This document shows, one piece after another, positions 12,472-23,275 of a stretch of DNA of 64,000 nt. Where the stretch lies: NCBI RefSeq assembly GCF_964019385.1, contig NC_088645.1, positions 20,187,158 through 20,251,157 of the forward strand. Direction: 5' to 3'. Each line of letters opens with the position of its first letter. The first letter of the stretch is position 1. This DNA comes from Sycon ciliatum (lineage: Eukaryota > Porifera > Calcarea > Leucosolenida > Sycettidae). The notes beneath the pieces were generated by a model, which worked only from the letters and a program-made list of their open reading frames with translations, was not told the DNA's origin and did not search any database. The position numbers and the translations under genes are program-made.

Positions 12472-15400
12472 ATGGTCCGTATGCACGCGCCCGGGTATGT
12501 TCCCAGCTGATTTAGGCCATTGGAAGCCTCTCTACACAGTCGTATTTCCCTGCCTGACGACAATCTTGTTTGTGCTCGATTGTGGTACTTTGCAGAAAGG
12601 GCATTTCGTCCTCGGCACTGCCATACAGGCGCAGTGTGCCAACAGTAAGTTTTTAGCTGCTGAGTAAAATCTGCAAGTATGGAAGACTTGTAAGGTAAAC
12701 AATACCTATTTTACCCTACTGTTAACTGCAGTGGGTCAAGATGTCCTCTGACGAGGTCAAGGAAATGATTGCCAAGCTCGCCAAGAAGGGGCGCACTCCA
12801 TCCCAAATCGGTAAGAACAATTTACTACAAGTCGAAATTTGATTTTGTACGCATAATTTTACTCAACACAATTCACAATTTTACAGAACTCTTTAGCAGA
12901 ATGCCTAATTGACGTGATCATTGTTGTGCAATCTGTACCTATTGCATTTGTAGGTGTGATGCTGCGTGATAGCAATGGTATTGCCCAGGTCAAACTTGTT
13001 ACTGGCAACAAGATCCTCCGAATCCTGAAGGCTAAGGGTATGTAATTGATATTTTTTACATTTTCATGAATTACCTACATACATGTTCAATTTAATAGTT
13101 AGTTTGTCTTCCTTTAAAGGTATTAGTCACCGTCCGTTACATCTCGGCAGAAGTAGCAGCTGACATTAGCAATATTGAAACCCATTTTTAGCAATTCGAA
13201 TTTTGAAAATGGGCAATAAATATTACTATGCAATGGTGGCACCCTATACTGCGGTACAGTGATGGTTACTAACAACAGCCTCATCATCGCCCTCCAATGA
13301 TGACTCAGGGTATAGGTTGGACACAGCAGGTGTCTGCAACATCCCGATTGTATGACGCAGAACGAATTGTGGTTGCTGTTTGTAGTGATTGCCCTGGATC
13401 CCTTGAACTGTAATATATGCTGGATTGGCTACTACAATGATAGCACTTCACTTGAGCAATTGTCAGCGCTGTATTATGTAAATGTGATAACGTCACGATT
13501 TGAGGTGCCTTGTATGGAGTGGCAAAGCAGTGGAGCGCGAGTGCCGGTTTGCAACCCAAACCTAACACTGTTTGCATGGCTTGCCACTTGATACAAATTT
13601 GGTCTTCGAATCTCAATACAAACTGTCACTTGAGTCCATGCATTCCATTCAAAGCATATGTAATGGCCTCATCAGCGGTCAGTTATCTGACACCCTCGGC
13701 ACCGGGCCCTGTTGGTCAAGTGAATATTCTGAATGGCTGAAGCTAAATTATCGCCAATGTGTTGACACATCTGGAAGACTAGTATACAGGTGTAACAAAT
13801 GTACATGTACAGTTTGTTTGCATTCTTTTCGTATCTGACACTTGTGTTTATTAACCTTTGCCCATCAATATGAACACACTTTGTGAAGTGTAGGCTATGC
13901 ATGGAAAACTTGGGCCAGCAACCGCTGGATAAGTGACACGCTCCTGTGCCTATATTTCTGAAAGGTGAACGGTTTAGAGTTCTACATCTGCCTTCACTAA
14001 ATAGAATCCGGAAGTAATGGAGGCCTCCAAATATGAAAATCCAGACCACTAGCCTAGGATCCTTGGCCAACTACTTGCTTGAAAGAAAGAAATATTTTCT
14101 TTGTAGACGGTTTAGAGCTCTACGTCTTCCTTCACTAAATAGAATCCGGATGTGATGGAGGCCTCCGAATATGAAAATCCAGACCACTAGCCTAGGATCT
14201 TTGGCCAACTACTGGCTTGAAAGAAAGAAAATATTTTCTTTGTTCCCTTACTCGTGTGTAATGTTCTTTGTATTCGGCTATTTTTAAAACCTTTGATACA
14301 ATATAGACTGCCTGATGCAAATCTATTTCAAAGTATGAACAGTTGAACACTGTTTTATTATCTAGCTGAAAAGTTCTGTTCCTTGAACTTGTTTGCTGTT
14401 ACTCAGAGACTAGTTTCTTCTCCTTGTGCAAGCTGTCCGTGTTTGTATTCATTTTTTCCTTGTGTTAGGTTTGGCCCCTGCCATTCCAGAGGACTTGTAC
14501 CACCTTATCAAGAAGGCTGTCTCTGTCCGCAAGCATATGGAGAAGCAACGCAAGGTGTGTTTTACTTTTCAGCGTTACCGTATTTACGGTTTAGCGAAGT
14601 CTTGGGTTCACTGCGTGATGCGGTTGTGAATTTAAAGTTATATGTCTTTGCCAAATTAACAGATGTTAACTAGTGCCTGAACAGTGAATACATTTCCACT
14701 TTAGTTCACTTTGTTTCAAAGTAATTTGAATATCCAATGTGGTGATGTCTTGTTGTGACCAGTCTGTGCGGTCACTCCATGCATCTCTTTGGAAAACAAT
14801 GATGTGGCTTTTGGTAAATGTACCAGGGTGAACAATATCCTGCTTCGATTCTATTTGGTGTGGTTACATGTTTCAGGATAAGGATTCCAAGTTCAGGCTC
14901 ATTCTCATCGAGAGCCGTATCCATCGCCTTGCTCGCTACTACAAGACGAGGCGTGTTCTTCCCTCCAACTGGAAGTAGTAAGTCCTTGCTAATATTCTTA
15001 CGGTGTCTTACCACATCTGGATGTCGCTTCACTGGCACATGTTGTGTGAATGTACTTCACATATACTTACTACTAGCTTTTTAAATAGTGTCGTCATGGC
15101 GATTCACATTGCCATCGTCATGTCTCTGGCCGGCCTATCTACAGAATGGTAGACCATGTGGACAATTTCATTGTAGAGTCGCATGCTGAAGAACGCCAAA
15201 GCCTAAACTTGAGAACGGCAGCTTGTAGGACACAATGTTCCGGTGCGGATTTTGTATAAGAACGTGCTATACGACTGCAGCCATGAGTAAAAATAAGGAC
15301 GTCCCAGGCTAACCCCTTGGAAACATCGTTCTTGGGTGCACGACTGTACTGCACATGTTTCTCTGGAAAAATTGGGTGCCATGGTTTTGTTTGCAGATTT

Positions 15401-15818
15401 AAAAAAGCAGTGAAGCTCCCATTTTGCCCTACATGCGTGTACTTACTTGACCTATAGGATTGAGGTTACAGTAAGATTTATACACAAGTAAACTCCCTAT
15501 ACCATAAATCCATTCTATCTATTGAGTTGATACATTTTTTCCGGGGTGGTCGTAACTTGACGTTTTCGTTCTGTAAAATCTATCGATAATGCCGGGTGAC
15601 CCATTGATATAGATTGCCGGGGATGAGTTACAATCAGACCCAATCAATTGCCAGCAGCAAGCCATTGCTTCTTCCAGGTTACCTCAATAAATAATTTCAT
15701 TGCTATTTAGCATGTTGGCACAGCTAAATGGTTGATGTGTGAATAACTCTCTTGTCTCATTTCTGTTTGCTGGTTTGCCTGCAGTGAATCATCCACCGCC
15801 TCTGCTTTGGTTGCATAA
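12472..15818 (+). CDS. RPS13: 40S ribosomal protein S13 (uS15), intact copy
   Basis: A component of the small ribosomal subunit. Exons are 12472-12494, 12596-12644, 12732-12810, 12954-13037, 14469-14554, 14877-14977 and 15785-15818. All introns are GT-AG and the spliced frame is 151 aa, the usual animal length. Recognisable blocks run in order: [71 protein letters not shown], and the tail [11 protein letters not shown]. Exon 6 appears to end in a stop (AAG TAG), but GTAAGT overlaps it and the last exon supplies the expected tail. It lies head-to-head with a broken copy, so this is probably the working one of the pair. Confidence 0.97.
13965..14240. repeat. Two tandem ~137-bp units in RPS13 intron 4, right arm
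   Basis: Two direct copies begin CGGTTTAGAG and contain TTCACTAAATAGAATCCGGA, GAAAATCCAGACCACTAGCC and GAAAGAAAG. They differ at scattered positions. The sequence is intronic and shows no coding content. Confidence 0.75.
14607..14688 (+). ncRNA. Candidate C/D box snoRNA in RPS13 intron 5
   Basis: TTCACTG (14607-14613) and CAGTGAA (14682-14688) can form a terminal stem. Just inside lie a C-box-like GTGATGC (14615-14621, one mismatch to RTGATGA) and a perfect D box CTGA (14677-14680). The 82-nt size and intronic place fit a C/D snoRNA. Vertebrate RPS13 introns are known to host U14, but I do not see U14's conserved internal segments here. The guide target is undetermined and chance is not excluded. 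Confidence 0.4.
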
Positions 15819-15854
15819 ATTGCCTTAAGCATAACATTCGAAAGACTGAAAGCT

Positions 15855-15860
15855 AATAAA
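15855..15860 (+). promoter_or_regulatory. Polyadenylation signal of RPS13
   Basis: AATAAA lies 37 bp after the RPS13 stop codon. Confidence 0.6.
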
Positions 15861-16076
15861 GATGGCTGTTGTTTAGTGAGAGTCGTGTGATGTGCGTGCT
15901 ATGTTTGCAAGCTCCTGTAACCACAGTGCAGATTGGGGTATGACATTTTGAAACTTGTTAGTGTCCTTTTGCATGACTTGCATGGACCTCCCTTCTCAGA
16001 GGCTGTTTACATGAGAAAAATAAGCCTGGGCGTATTCACCTCAGGCTTATTTATTTCCACCAATTACAACATGGGC

Positions 16077-19000
16077 CACGGGTGTTTCAGCAGCACCACT
16101 TAAAAATATGGCGTCATTTCGCCCGGTTTGTCAGGATTATGTTAGATTCGGCGCGAGTTATGAATTTATCAGAGTGTACCTAATCGATTTTCTTATTCAC
16201 TTAGGTTTATCAGCGATATTTCGGTTTAGCAAAAGAGACAAACTATTTTTCAAATTCTACGAGTGAACAAGAATTATTTGGACAAGAAGCACAATCATGT
16301 TGACAGGTTCTCTGCTGGCGAACAGACAGTTATACACTAGTTTGCTCACTTACCGAGGACTTCTTCTGTCAGTTTGGCTGTCCAGCTCGTGCCGACCTAC
16401 TGTTCCTGCGACTTTCTCTTCCGTGGCGCAGGACGCAGTGCTATCGCCTCGTTCGTCGTCGTCAGGAGGTGCTGTGCTGCAACAGTTTGGAGGCGCAGCA
16501 GTTCTCGAGGAATAGACTTGTACTTGAAGTTCAGAGAATTCAGTGAAGAGTGGAGACTCTCTGCACCTTGTTCTGCGAGGAGGCCCAATCCTACGCGGAC
16601 TCGTGTCATCAGGGAAACTGTGTGTTCTTCTAATAGGTGCAACTTCGGCGTGATGTGGCCGAATTTCCTGGACACTACTTCCTTCCTGCAGAGGGCCAGG
16701 AATTTCTCGATGTCTTGTTGGAGTTGACCCAAGTCAGCGTCATCGACTGGTTTGCAGTGGCTGAACTTGGCTCGACACGTTGCGTAGCTGTTTATGAGAG
16801 CTACGTATCTATCCGCAATTTTAGTGGCCTCAGGACACAAGTCAGGACACCTTGTTTGGACTGACGAAAGATGTGCGGAGGTGATGGCAGTGACCACGGT
16901 GGGTTTCAAGGCTTCGTGGATGTGGTTACCAACGAAAGCACCACCGTGGTATACCTGACGCTCAATGCCATGAAGCTGTAGGACTGGCTCCAGTGCGCAT
17001 GGGCCACAGAATTGCTTACAGCCGCTCAGTTCGTCTACTTGCTGCTGAAGCTGTGCTGACCGCTGCTGGTGATGGTCACGCTGCTGTATTGCTGTTTGGT
17101 ACACTTCTTGCAAGTGGGCGACAACACCAAGCTCGTCCATGCCGCCTTGCTGCTGTACGTGCAGTGCAACAAATTCAAGCTGTTCCTGAGTCGTAGTTAG
17201 CTGCTGGTTGAAATTCTGGACGAGCTGCTGTTCAGCAGTCAGTTCGCTATGTACATCGCACAGCTTCTTGTACGCAGCACCATCCGTGTCTAGTGCCTGG
17301 CTTCTTGCCACCAGTGCCAAGTCCAGTATTCGGAGCTCGCTCCGCAGAGCTTCGAACAGCCAGGGGTAGATCCCGAGATCCAAGTGTAAGACTGGAATGA
17401 TGACGTTCGGGATTGGCACAGGCAGAACAATTGGTCGAATCACATTGTTATATTTCTTTGCCTGCGATGCTACATATTGGCTGTGGTCGCTTGCTAGAGA
17501 TGCTAGTGTGCGTGGTTCTCTCTCGGCCTCCTCTCTCGCATCACTCTCAAGCTCCATGCTCTTCTTCGTGCATAAACAATGGAGACATGGCCGGAGTCCA
17601 GATGAGCCAGACAATCCAAAGTTGACAGTCTGAAACTCATAGTCCCCGGATAAATAAATCTTCATTGTCTTGCCTTTCCAGGAAGTCTGCTGAAGCTGCT
17701 GAAGCTGGGGTCGGTATTGTCCCAATGCCGTCTCCAAGTTTGCAGGCGTGTCTTTGCCGTTGAAGATGCAGAACGGTATTATGTTTGCGAGTGAATTCGG
17801 ATGCTCGGTGTTGACGATCTGAAAGCTTAGCTTGAACGATCCACCTCCGTGATCTCCGCCAATCTTAATCCAAATCTCTGACTCAGGAATAGCTCCACCA
17901 TGCCATGTTAGTCGGCTACTGTCCTGCAGCTGGTCCAGAAAGAATATGACAATATCCACCAATTTAGGGAAGAGCACAGTTGCTATCATCGTAACTCCGC
18001 CATCCTTGTCTGTCATAGGGAGCTCTTTGGCGGTGTATGAAGGCAGCTTCGAAGCTATCAATGTGCGGACTGTCTTCTCGGATTCCATTTCAACGCCAAA
18101 TTCGTGTAGCCAGCGACGTAGCCTCCGCAACTGACTCCACGGGAGGCTGAGGTCTGCCTTTATAGCCAGTGCACTGCCGGGTGACGGCTTCTTGGCCTTG
18201 ATGCCAGCATCTAACAGAAGCTGCTCCTGTTCAGCAGCAGACAATCTCTGCAAGCCAGCCACCTCTTGTGCTCTGGCTCCAGCCCCACCACCGCACACTG
18301 TCTCAGCATGTCACGTCAATTCTGAGGATCTGCGGCGCAAAGTTGTGCCAGCAGCTCGGTCAGACGGCACATTACTCACAACAGCCCGTTGATAGACCTG
18401 TGGCTTGCCATATGATGCTCTCCTTACCTCCAACCGCCCGTCATGCACCCTTGCTGCCACCAGGTGACCTGTTAGACGGTCAGCTACGTTGCCGCACAAC
18501 TTGGACGGTGATGCGGACAGCACGTCCTCGACAGTCGAGCTTTGTCTAACGGTGCGGATTGGAGCTGTCGTCGTGGCTGGATTGAACTGGCATGCTGCAA
18601 CATGCTTTCGCAGATCTCTCAGCGGAGTAACCACCGGGCAGCCTTGCAGAGATGGCTTGTGGAAGTCACACCGGAGTGTCCAACCATCCATCATCCTGCG
18701 TGGAACCTTTCCTGGCGTCTTTAGCTCAGATGCCTTCAAACAGTTGGCACATGCAGGACATTGCTTGTGCGTTGCTAACCATTCACACATGCAGTCTGCA
18801 CAAAAGTACTCTTCGCAGCATGGTACTTCTATTACGTTGTCCACGATGTTACTGCATATGTTGCACTGCTGTACTGTGTGTGCGTTAATGAACCGCTCTT
18901 TGTTCAGTGGAATCGTTGCAGCATGTTGGCTGCTGCCTGTTGCATATACTGTCTCTCTTGGCACATCCAAACCACATTCCAGTTGTGTTGCTGATGCTTG

Positions 19001-19912
19001 TGAGGCGGGTTGTTGTGTTGGTTGTTGTGTTGGGGTGGCGGTTGCGGTGCTCACGCGTTCGTCCTGAGTGCGTGTTGTTTGCGGAGCGGCCGCGCGCCAG
19101 TGTGTGAGTTGCTTTGCATGCCGTTTTCCCGTGGCCTTTGCTGTATGATCAGTACAGAATGAACAGGCTGAGCGTTGATGTGGTGTCCATTTCACAGGAG
19201 GGCCACAGCCACCGCCGCAGTGCATGGCTTTTTCGCTGGCTCTCTTCATGGCCCTCTGGCACAATACACATATGTATGGGGGGTGTACTTGTGCATCATC
19301 TTCATCAATTTTTATCCCATGCACGGCTTCAAGCTGGGATTTTTAAGATGCAACGGGATAACGGGTCTTCTGTGTGCATGTGGCGAATTTTCTGCCACCA
19401 ACGCGACATACCTCGCCAAGATAAGATACGTGTGCGTCCATATCTTGTCGTAGCTGAAGGAAAACAACAGAATTTTGATGTTCACGTCTTTAGAAACGAA
19501 TTCGCGTCTTGACAAAAAAATGTCGCAGATCGCTTCGTCAAGAACATACCTATGGCGAATCAAATCAACTAAGTCGATGCCGAAGTGATAACTACTTGAT
19601 AATGGCCATGAAAGCTTGTGCTAGTATCTGCGCAATGTCAGGTCGAGCGTGGAACACAACTTCGTTCTCTGCGAGGCAATTTGAATTTCGATCGTGGTGC
19701 GAGGTATGAAAGTGAAGCTAGGAAGGAGTCAAAGAAAAAGAACACGATTTCACCGTACAGAACCCAGTTTGGGTTGGGTAGTGACCTGCTTTAGAGCAGT
19801 ATATCGATAAGTATTTCAGTAATCCACCACGGCCAGAGATTCAAATTTTCAAATTTCGGCAAAAAAGGACGCCATTTTTAGTGGGCGGAAATCGTGCAAA
19901 AAAACATCCGTG
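16077..19912 (-). mobile_element. RAG1-like DNA transposon with 4-bp target duplication
   Basis: The element is 3,836 bp. It starts CACGGGTGTTT and ends in the inverted form (AAACATCCGTG). GGGC flanks both sides (16073-16076 and 19913-19916). The left palindrome arm has a single GGGC at the same place, so the empty site is visible directly. A second inverted block (CACTtAAAAATatGGCGTC) lies 20 bp in from one end and 29 bp in from the other. The only gene is the transposase-like one on the minus strand; no RAG2-like frame is present. Terminal CAC is shared by Transib/RAG and Chapaev-type elements. The 4-bp duplication fits Chapaev better than Transib, which makes 5 bp. Family placement is inference. 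Confidence 0.85.
16397..19441 (-). CDS. RAG1-like transposase: N-terminal zinc motif, RING, zinc finger and DDE-type core
   Basis: Model: exon 1 19441-19412, exon 2 19333-18380, exon 3 18301-16397. Both introns are 78 nt with GT-AG borders (GTATGT and GTGAGT donors) and phase 0, giving 962 aa from an ATG. Without the second intron a TGA (18313-18311) would break the frame. Residues about 26-70 (VHPPYICVLC, then WTPHQRSACSFC) match the RAG1 N-terminal HPxxxCxxC...WxPHxxxCxxC pattern. Residues about 167-210 form a RING. Cys232, Cys242, His254 and Cys258 suggest a further zinc site. The core has IGGDHGGGSFK (D478), a CLHC knuckle (567-570), VLHLDLG (D636) and LLAEQGAESLH (E905 or E909), probable DDE residues. 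A Q-rich helix of about 70 residues lies between D and E. Intactness suggests recent mobility. Confidence 0.8.
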
Positions 19913-20851
19913 GGGCTTATATGTGAAGTGATGCAATTAAGAAACATATCCCAAATTTACAAATCCGTGGCCATAGCGCAAGTGGGTCTGTCATATACAG
20001 CATACTCTCCTGGCGAACTGCACTCTGTTTACATGAGAAATTTCAAACCTGGTTGAGTTCAGCCCGGGTTGAAAGTCTGTACGATAGACAAAATAGGTGA
20101 GCGTTTACATGAAGACAGTTGACCCGGGTCAAATACTGATATGCCGCCAAAAGTCCACTTCTAGAGTCAAGTGTGATCACGTGAATCCGTTCGCGCGAAA
20201 TTTGCATATGCAGTCATGTTCAAAAACCTGGCGCGGGATACGCACAGAAGTACGTTCGTACAATTTTCCTGACCCGGGTCAAGCGCGTAAACGCGCCATT
20301 CATTTTGTGTACATGGCGGGTTGAAATCTGGCCCGGGCTGAAACGCCTCGTGTAAACACAGCCTAACGGGCTGTACTACGGTAGGAAGACTCCGTATTGT
20401 GAAAAATTCTACTTGACTGGCGAGTCGCACCATATTCCCTAGCGTTTTCTTTTATTTCCGTGTAGTACTTAATACGTGATCAAGTATTCCGATTTGGGTA
20501 GAAGTGGAAATTGGACTGGAGATTGTATTATAAGATAGCTACTTCGTATCAATAGGATGAAGGGCGCAGACATCACGCCAATACGCTACTTGTTCGAGAT
20601 GTATGTGTATTTTATAACAATAAAAAAAAAAATATTATTGAAACCCAGAATCGATTTTCTCGTTCCTACCATCAGTGGAAAAAACGGAACTAAAGGATAC
20701 AACCAAAGAACCTGAGGTTAAGTACTGTGTTACATAGAAGGGTGTTAGAAAGAACATCATGATATAAGTGCAATAAAACCACTAGAGGAAACGCGAAAAG
20801 GTAACAAGATTGCGTAACCAAAGGTAAGAAGGCACTGAACGAAGTGCCAAC

Positions 20852-21440
20852 CTACGAATACAACCTCAGTGCAACAATTTGCCCTTTCTGCTCACACAAA
20901 ACAGGCTTATGAATACGTATACAAACTGCCTCAAGGACTGTCAACTGCTGAACATAACGAGCACGACACAGTACAGAAAAACGAGAGTCATCATACACAC
21001 CAAGACAGTCAGGACGAGATAACAAGTGTAGAAACACCGCCGACTTCTTACGATCAACACATTCATCAGCCTTATCTCGCTCTTTCCAATCCGACTCCTC
21101 CTCGTCCATCCCATCGTCCTCTTTCTCGTTCCGCTCGTCATCCACACGATCATCATCACCACCCTCATCTGCCTCGTCCTCTGTCTCTTCAGCGACCGCT
21201 TCTTCATCCAATTCCTCTTCCATCTTCTCATCATCCGTCTCATCCTCCGTTTACGTACAGCCCCCTCTTCTCCCATTTGCTAGCTGCTCGTCCCGTGACC
21301 GGAGCTGTTCCCCCAGATCCACTTCACTGACTGACTCATGATACTGCTCGACCCTCCTCCTGTTGGTATTCACGGTCCGCAACGCGCGGTCCTTGGCCAT
21401 TTCCATCATAAATCTCTGTGGAGTAATTTGCTGTTGCCCT
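20852..21440 (-). pseudogene. Remnant of palindrome-linked acidic protein, right arm
   Basis: Mirror copy of 6740-7338. The open frame 21223-20852 has the acidic stretch and SRPDCLGVYDDSRFSVLCRA. The RRATANYSTEIY block lies upstream in another frame. A few residues differ from the left copy (for example EEAVAEE for EETVAEE). Confidence 0.5.
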
Positions 21441-21549
21441 CCGAGATCTCTGGATTAAGGGTGTAGATTCAGTGAGATGTCTGCATTGCCTGTCTTGCTG
21501 AGTAGGTGCTGCGGGCGCCGTGGCAATTTGTGCTTTCGTGCACGTTCGT

Positions 21550-22080
21550 TCGCACCCTACTCTATGGCAAAATACGATTCGCTCATCATCTCGGTATGCA
21601 TGCGTCTGCATTTTCATCGTCATGAGGTGGACGCATTACCCACAAACCGCTTGAGACAATGCCGCCGTGCATGTTCGTTCATAGCCTACTCAATGGCAAA
21701 CGACGGTCCGCCCATCATCTCGGTATGCATGCGCTACATGCAACAGCTGCTTAACGGCTTGAGACAACGCCGTCGTGCACGGTCGTTCCCACCCTACTCT
21801 ATGGCAAAAGACGATTCGCTTATCATCTCGGTATGCATGCGTCTGCATTTTCTTCGTCACGAGGTGAGCGCTCGTGGTCTCGGTATGCATGCGTTTGCAT
21901 TTTCTCCATCACGAGGTGGGCAAATAATTGTCCCACAAGCCGCTTGAGACGATGCCGCCGTGCGTGTTTGTTCATAACGCTGCAAACTCCGAGGTGAGCA
22001 CTCCTCGTCGGCATCGTCTCGGTATGCATGCGCTTGCATTTTCTCCATCACGAGGTGAGGCAATTGTCCACAAACAGCTT
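21550..22080. repeat. CATGCATACCGAG minisatellite, right arm
   Basis: Mirror of 6125-6625 with the same unit order, read as CTCGGTATGCATGCG followed by TGCATTTTC. Confidence 0.8.
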
Positions 22081-23169
22081 GAGACAATACTGCCGCGCAC
22101 ATTTGTTCTCAAACTAGTGCCAACGCTCTTTCAATTCTGTATGCTTCCACCGAAAACCTCTAAGCACTTACATGTACATGCACAACACAGTCAAGCACTT
22201 AAAGTAACTACACGGACAGACTTGACACCTTGTCTTCGGCATTGTTCTACCTGTCCGACAAGTTCGTGCATGACAAGTACTCGCAGACCGTGAATAGTTT
22301 GCGTAGATCCATGCACTTGAGCGCACATCACTTCACCTTTACTCAAACACGACGCTAGACGGCTACCTAATGCATCGCATCATTCATTCATTTCAGATGT
22401 ATCGCAGGTGATCATCTTCTTCACAGGGCTACATCCTGAGTACATATGTACCTCTCTTCGAGTAGCGCGCAAGTGATCGTCTTCTTCGCAGTGGTACCTC
22501 TCTTCATTTTGTCATTGCCGGCTAACCTGTTGCTTCATGCAGAGTCGAGCAGGCTTACAACGGTGATGCATTGCTTTGCTCGTGGAGTATCAGGTTTGGT
22601 GACGGTGGTGGTGGTGGTGGTGGTGCTCACCGTGATACTCCAGAGGGAAAACAGAGTTTGCTGCACGCACACAGTTTAACAAATATAGATAAAACAGAGT
22701 TTGTAATAAAAATAAAAGACATTTCATTGATACAGTTTCAAAAAAAAATTGTTGTAACAGCATAACAAACACTTTTCAAAGTTACCGGCACACTTTTCAA
22801 AGTTACCGTCACACTTTCTTCAAAAGTTATGGTAACACAGGTACATCGCAGTACACGGGTGTTACATGTGATCTGGTAACACTATTTGACGGATGTCACG
22901 GTAAAGTAATCAAGGTCAAACCACAAATTGACAGGGTCAAACCACAGCCTGTCAAAACATGACAAGGTCACTTCCGGGTCAAGTTTGTTCTCAAACCCTC
23001 CTGTTACCTTCTACTGTTAGGACTGAAAACCCTCTGGCCTCTGCGGCCTTAGCAAGTGTTTCAAAATGGTTATTGACGCTTTTTGAATTATATATGGCCT
23101 TGGTGAGCCTTAAACGCCTTCGACTACAATTTGCAGCTTCTGTTTTCGCGTTTTTTAGCACTTTGTATG

Positions 23170-23275
23170 TCCTCTTTTCTGGTGATTTTGAACGTGTGCC
23201 TTATCCGCGGCATTTTCATGTGTGAGTCAAAAGAAGAATACCCGGATAAACCCGTCATCAGTGTACTGTAAGGAC
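23170..23275 (+). pseudogene. Decayed fragment of USP10-like exon 2
   Basis: GTGTGCCTTATCCGCGGCATT and CCCGGATAAACC match exon 2 of the USP10-like genes, preceded by the same intron end (TCTGGTGATTTTG). The start of the exon is deleted and the frame is lost. It lies just outside the palindrome's right end, before the full second copy. Confidence 0.65.

Larger units (their letters stand above)
16001..20363. mobile_element. Right-arm MITE, interrupted by the RAG1-like transposon
   Basis: The left part (16001-16076) and right part (19913-20363) together match the intact left-arm MITE at 7828-8350. The break falls in ATGGGC|TTATAT. Confidence 0.65.
5173..23015. repeat. Giant imperfect inverted repeat
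   Basis: The left arm (5173 to about 12138) and right arm (about 12190-23015) are reverse complements over nearly their whole length, around a spacer of about 50 bp. Mirrored landmarks include AGTAGAAGGTAACAGG at the outer ends, a CATGCATACCGAG minisatellite, an acidic-protein remnant, a MITE and seven RPS13 exons. The arms are collinear but differ by scattered substitutions and small indels. The one large asymmetry is the 3.84-kb transposon in the right arm. Homology breaks off sharply outside both ends. It may be a true genomic palindrome or two haplotypes wrongly joined during assembly. Confidence 0.9.

Noticed and set aside
13255-13320. Second snoRNA in RPS13 intron 4 (CCTATAC...GTATAGG stem with GTGATGG)
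   Set aside because: No D box (CTGA) next to the closing stem.
14972-14980. RPS13 ending at AAG TAG, 11 residues short
   Set aside because: GTAAGT overlaps the apparent stop, and a 34-nt exon at 15785 supplies exactly the expected [11 protein letters not shown] tail.
18311-18313. In-frame TGA as recoding or as the end of a separate RING gene
   Set aside because: A GT-AG intron of 78 nt (18379-18302) removes it in frame, and the other intron in the gene is also 78 nt, so splicing is the simpler reading.
16077-19912. RAG2 partner gene
   Set aside because: The remaining sequence of the element (about 320 bp and 470 bp at the ends) has no kelch-like frame.
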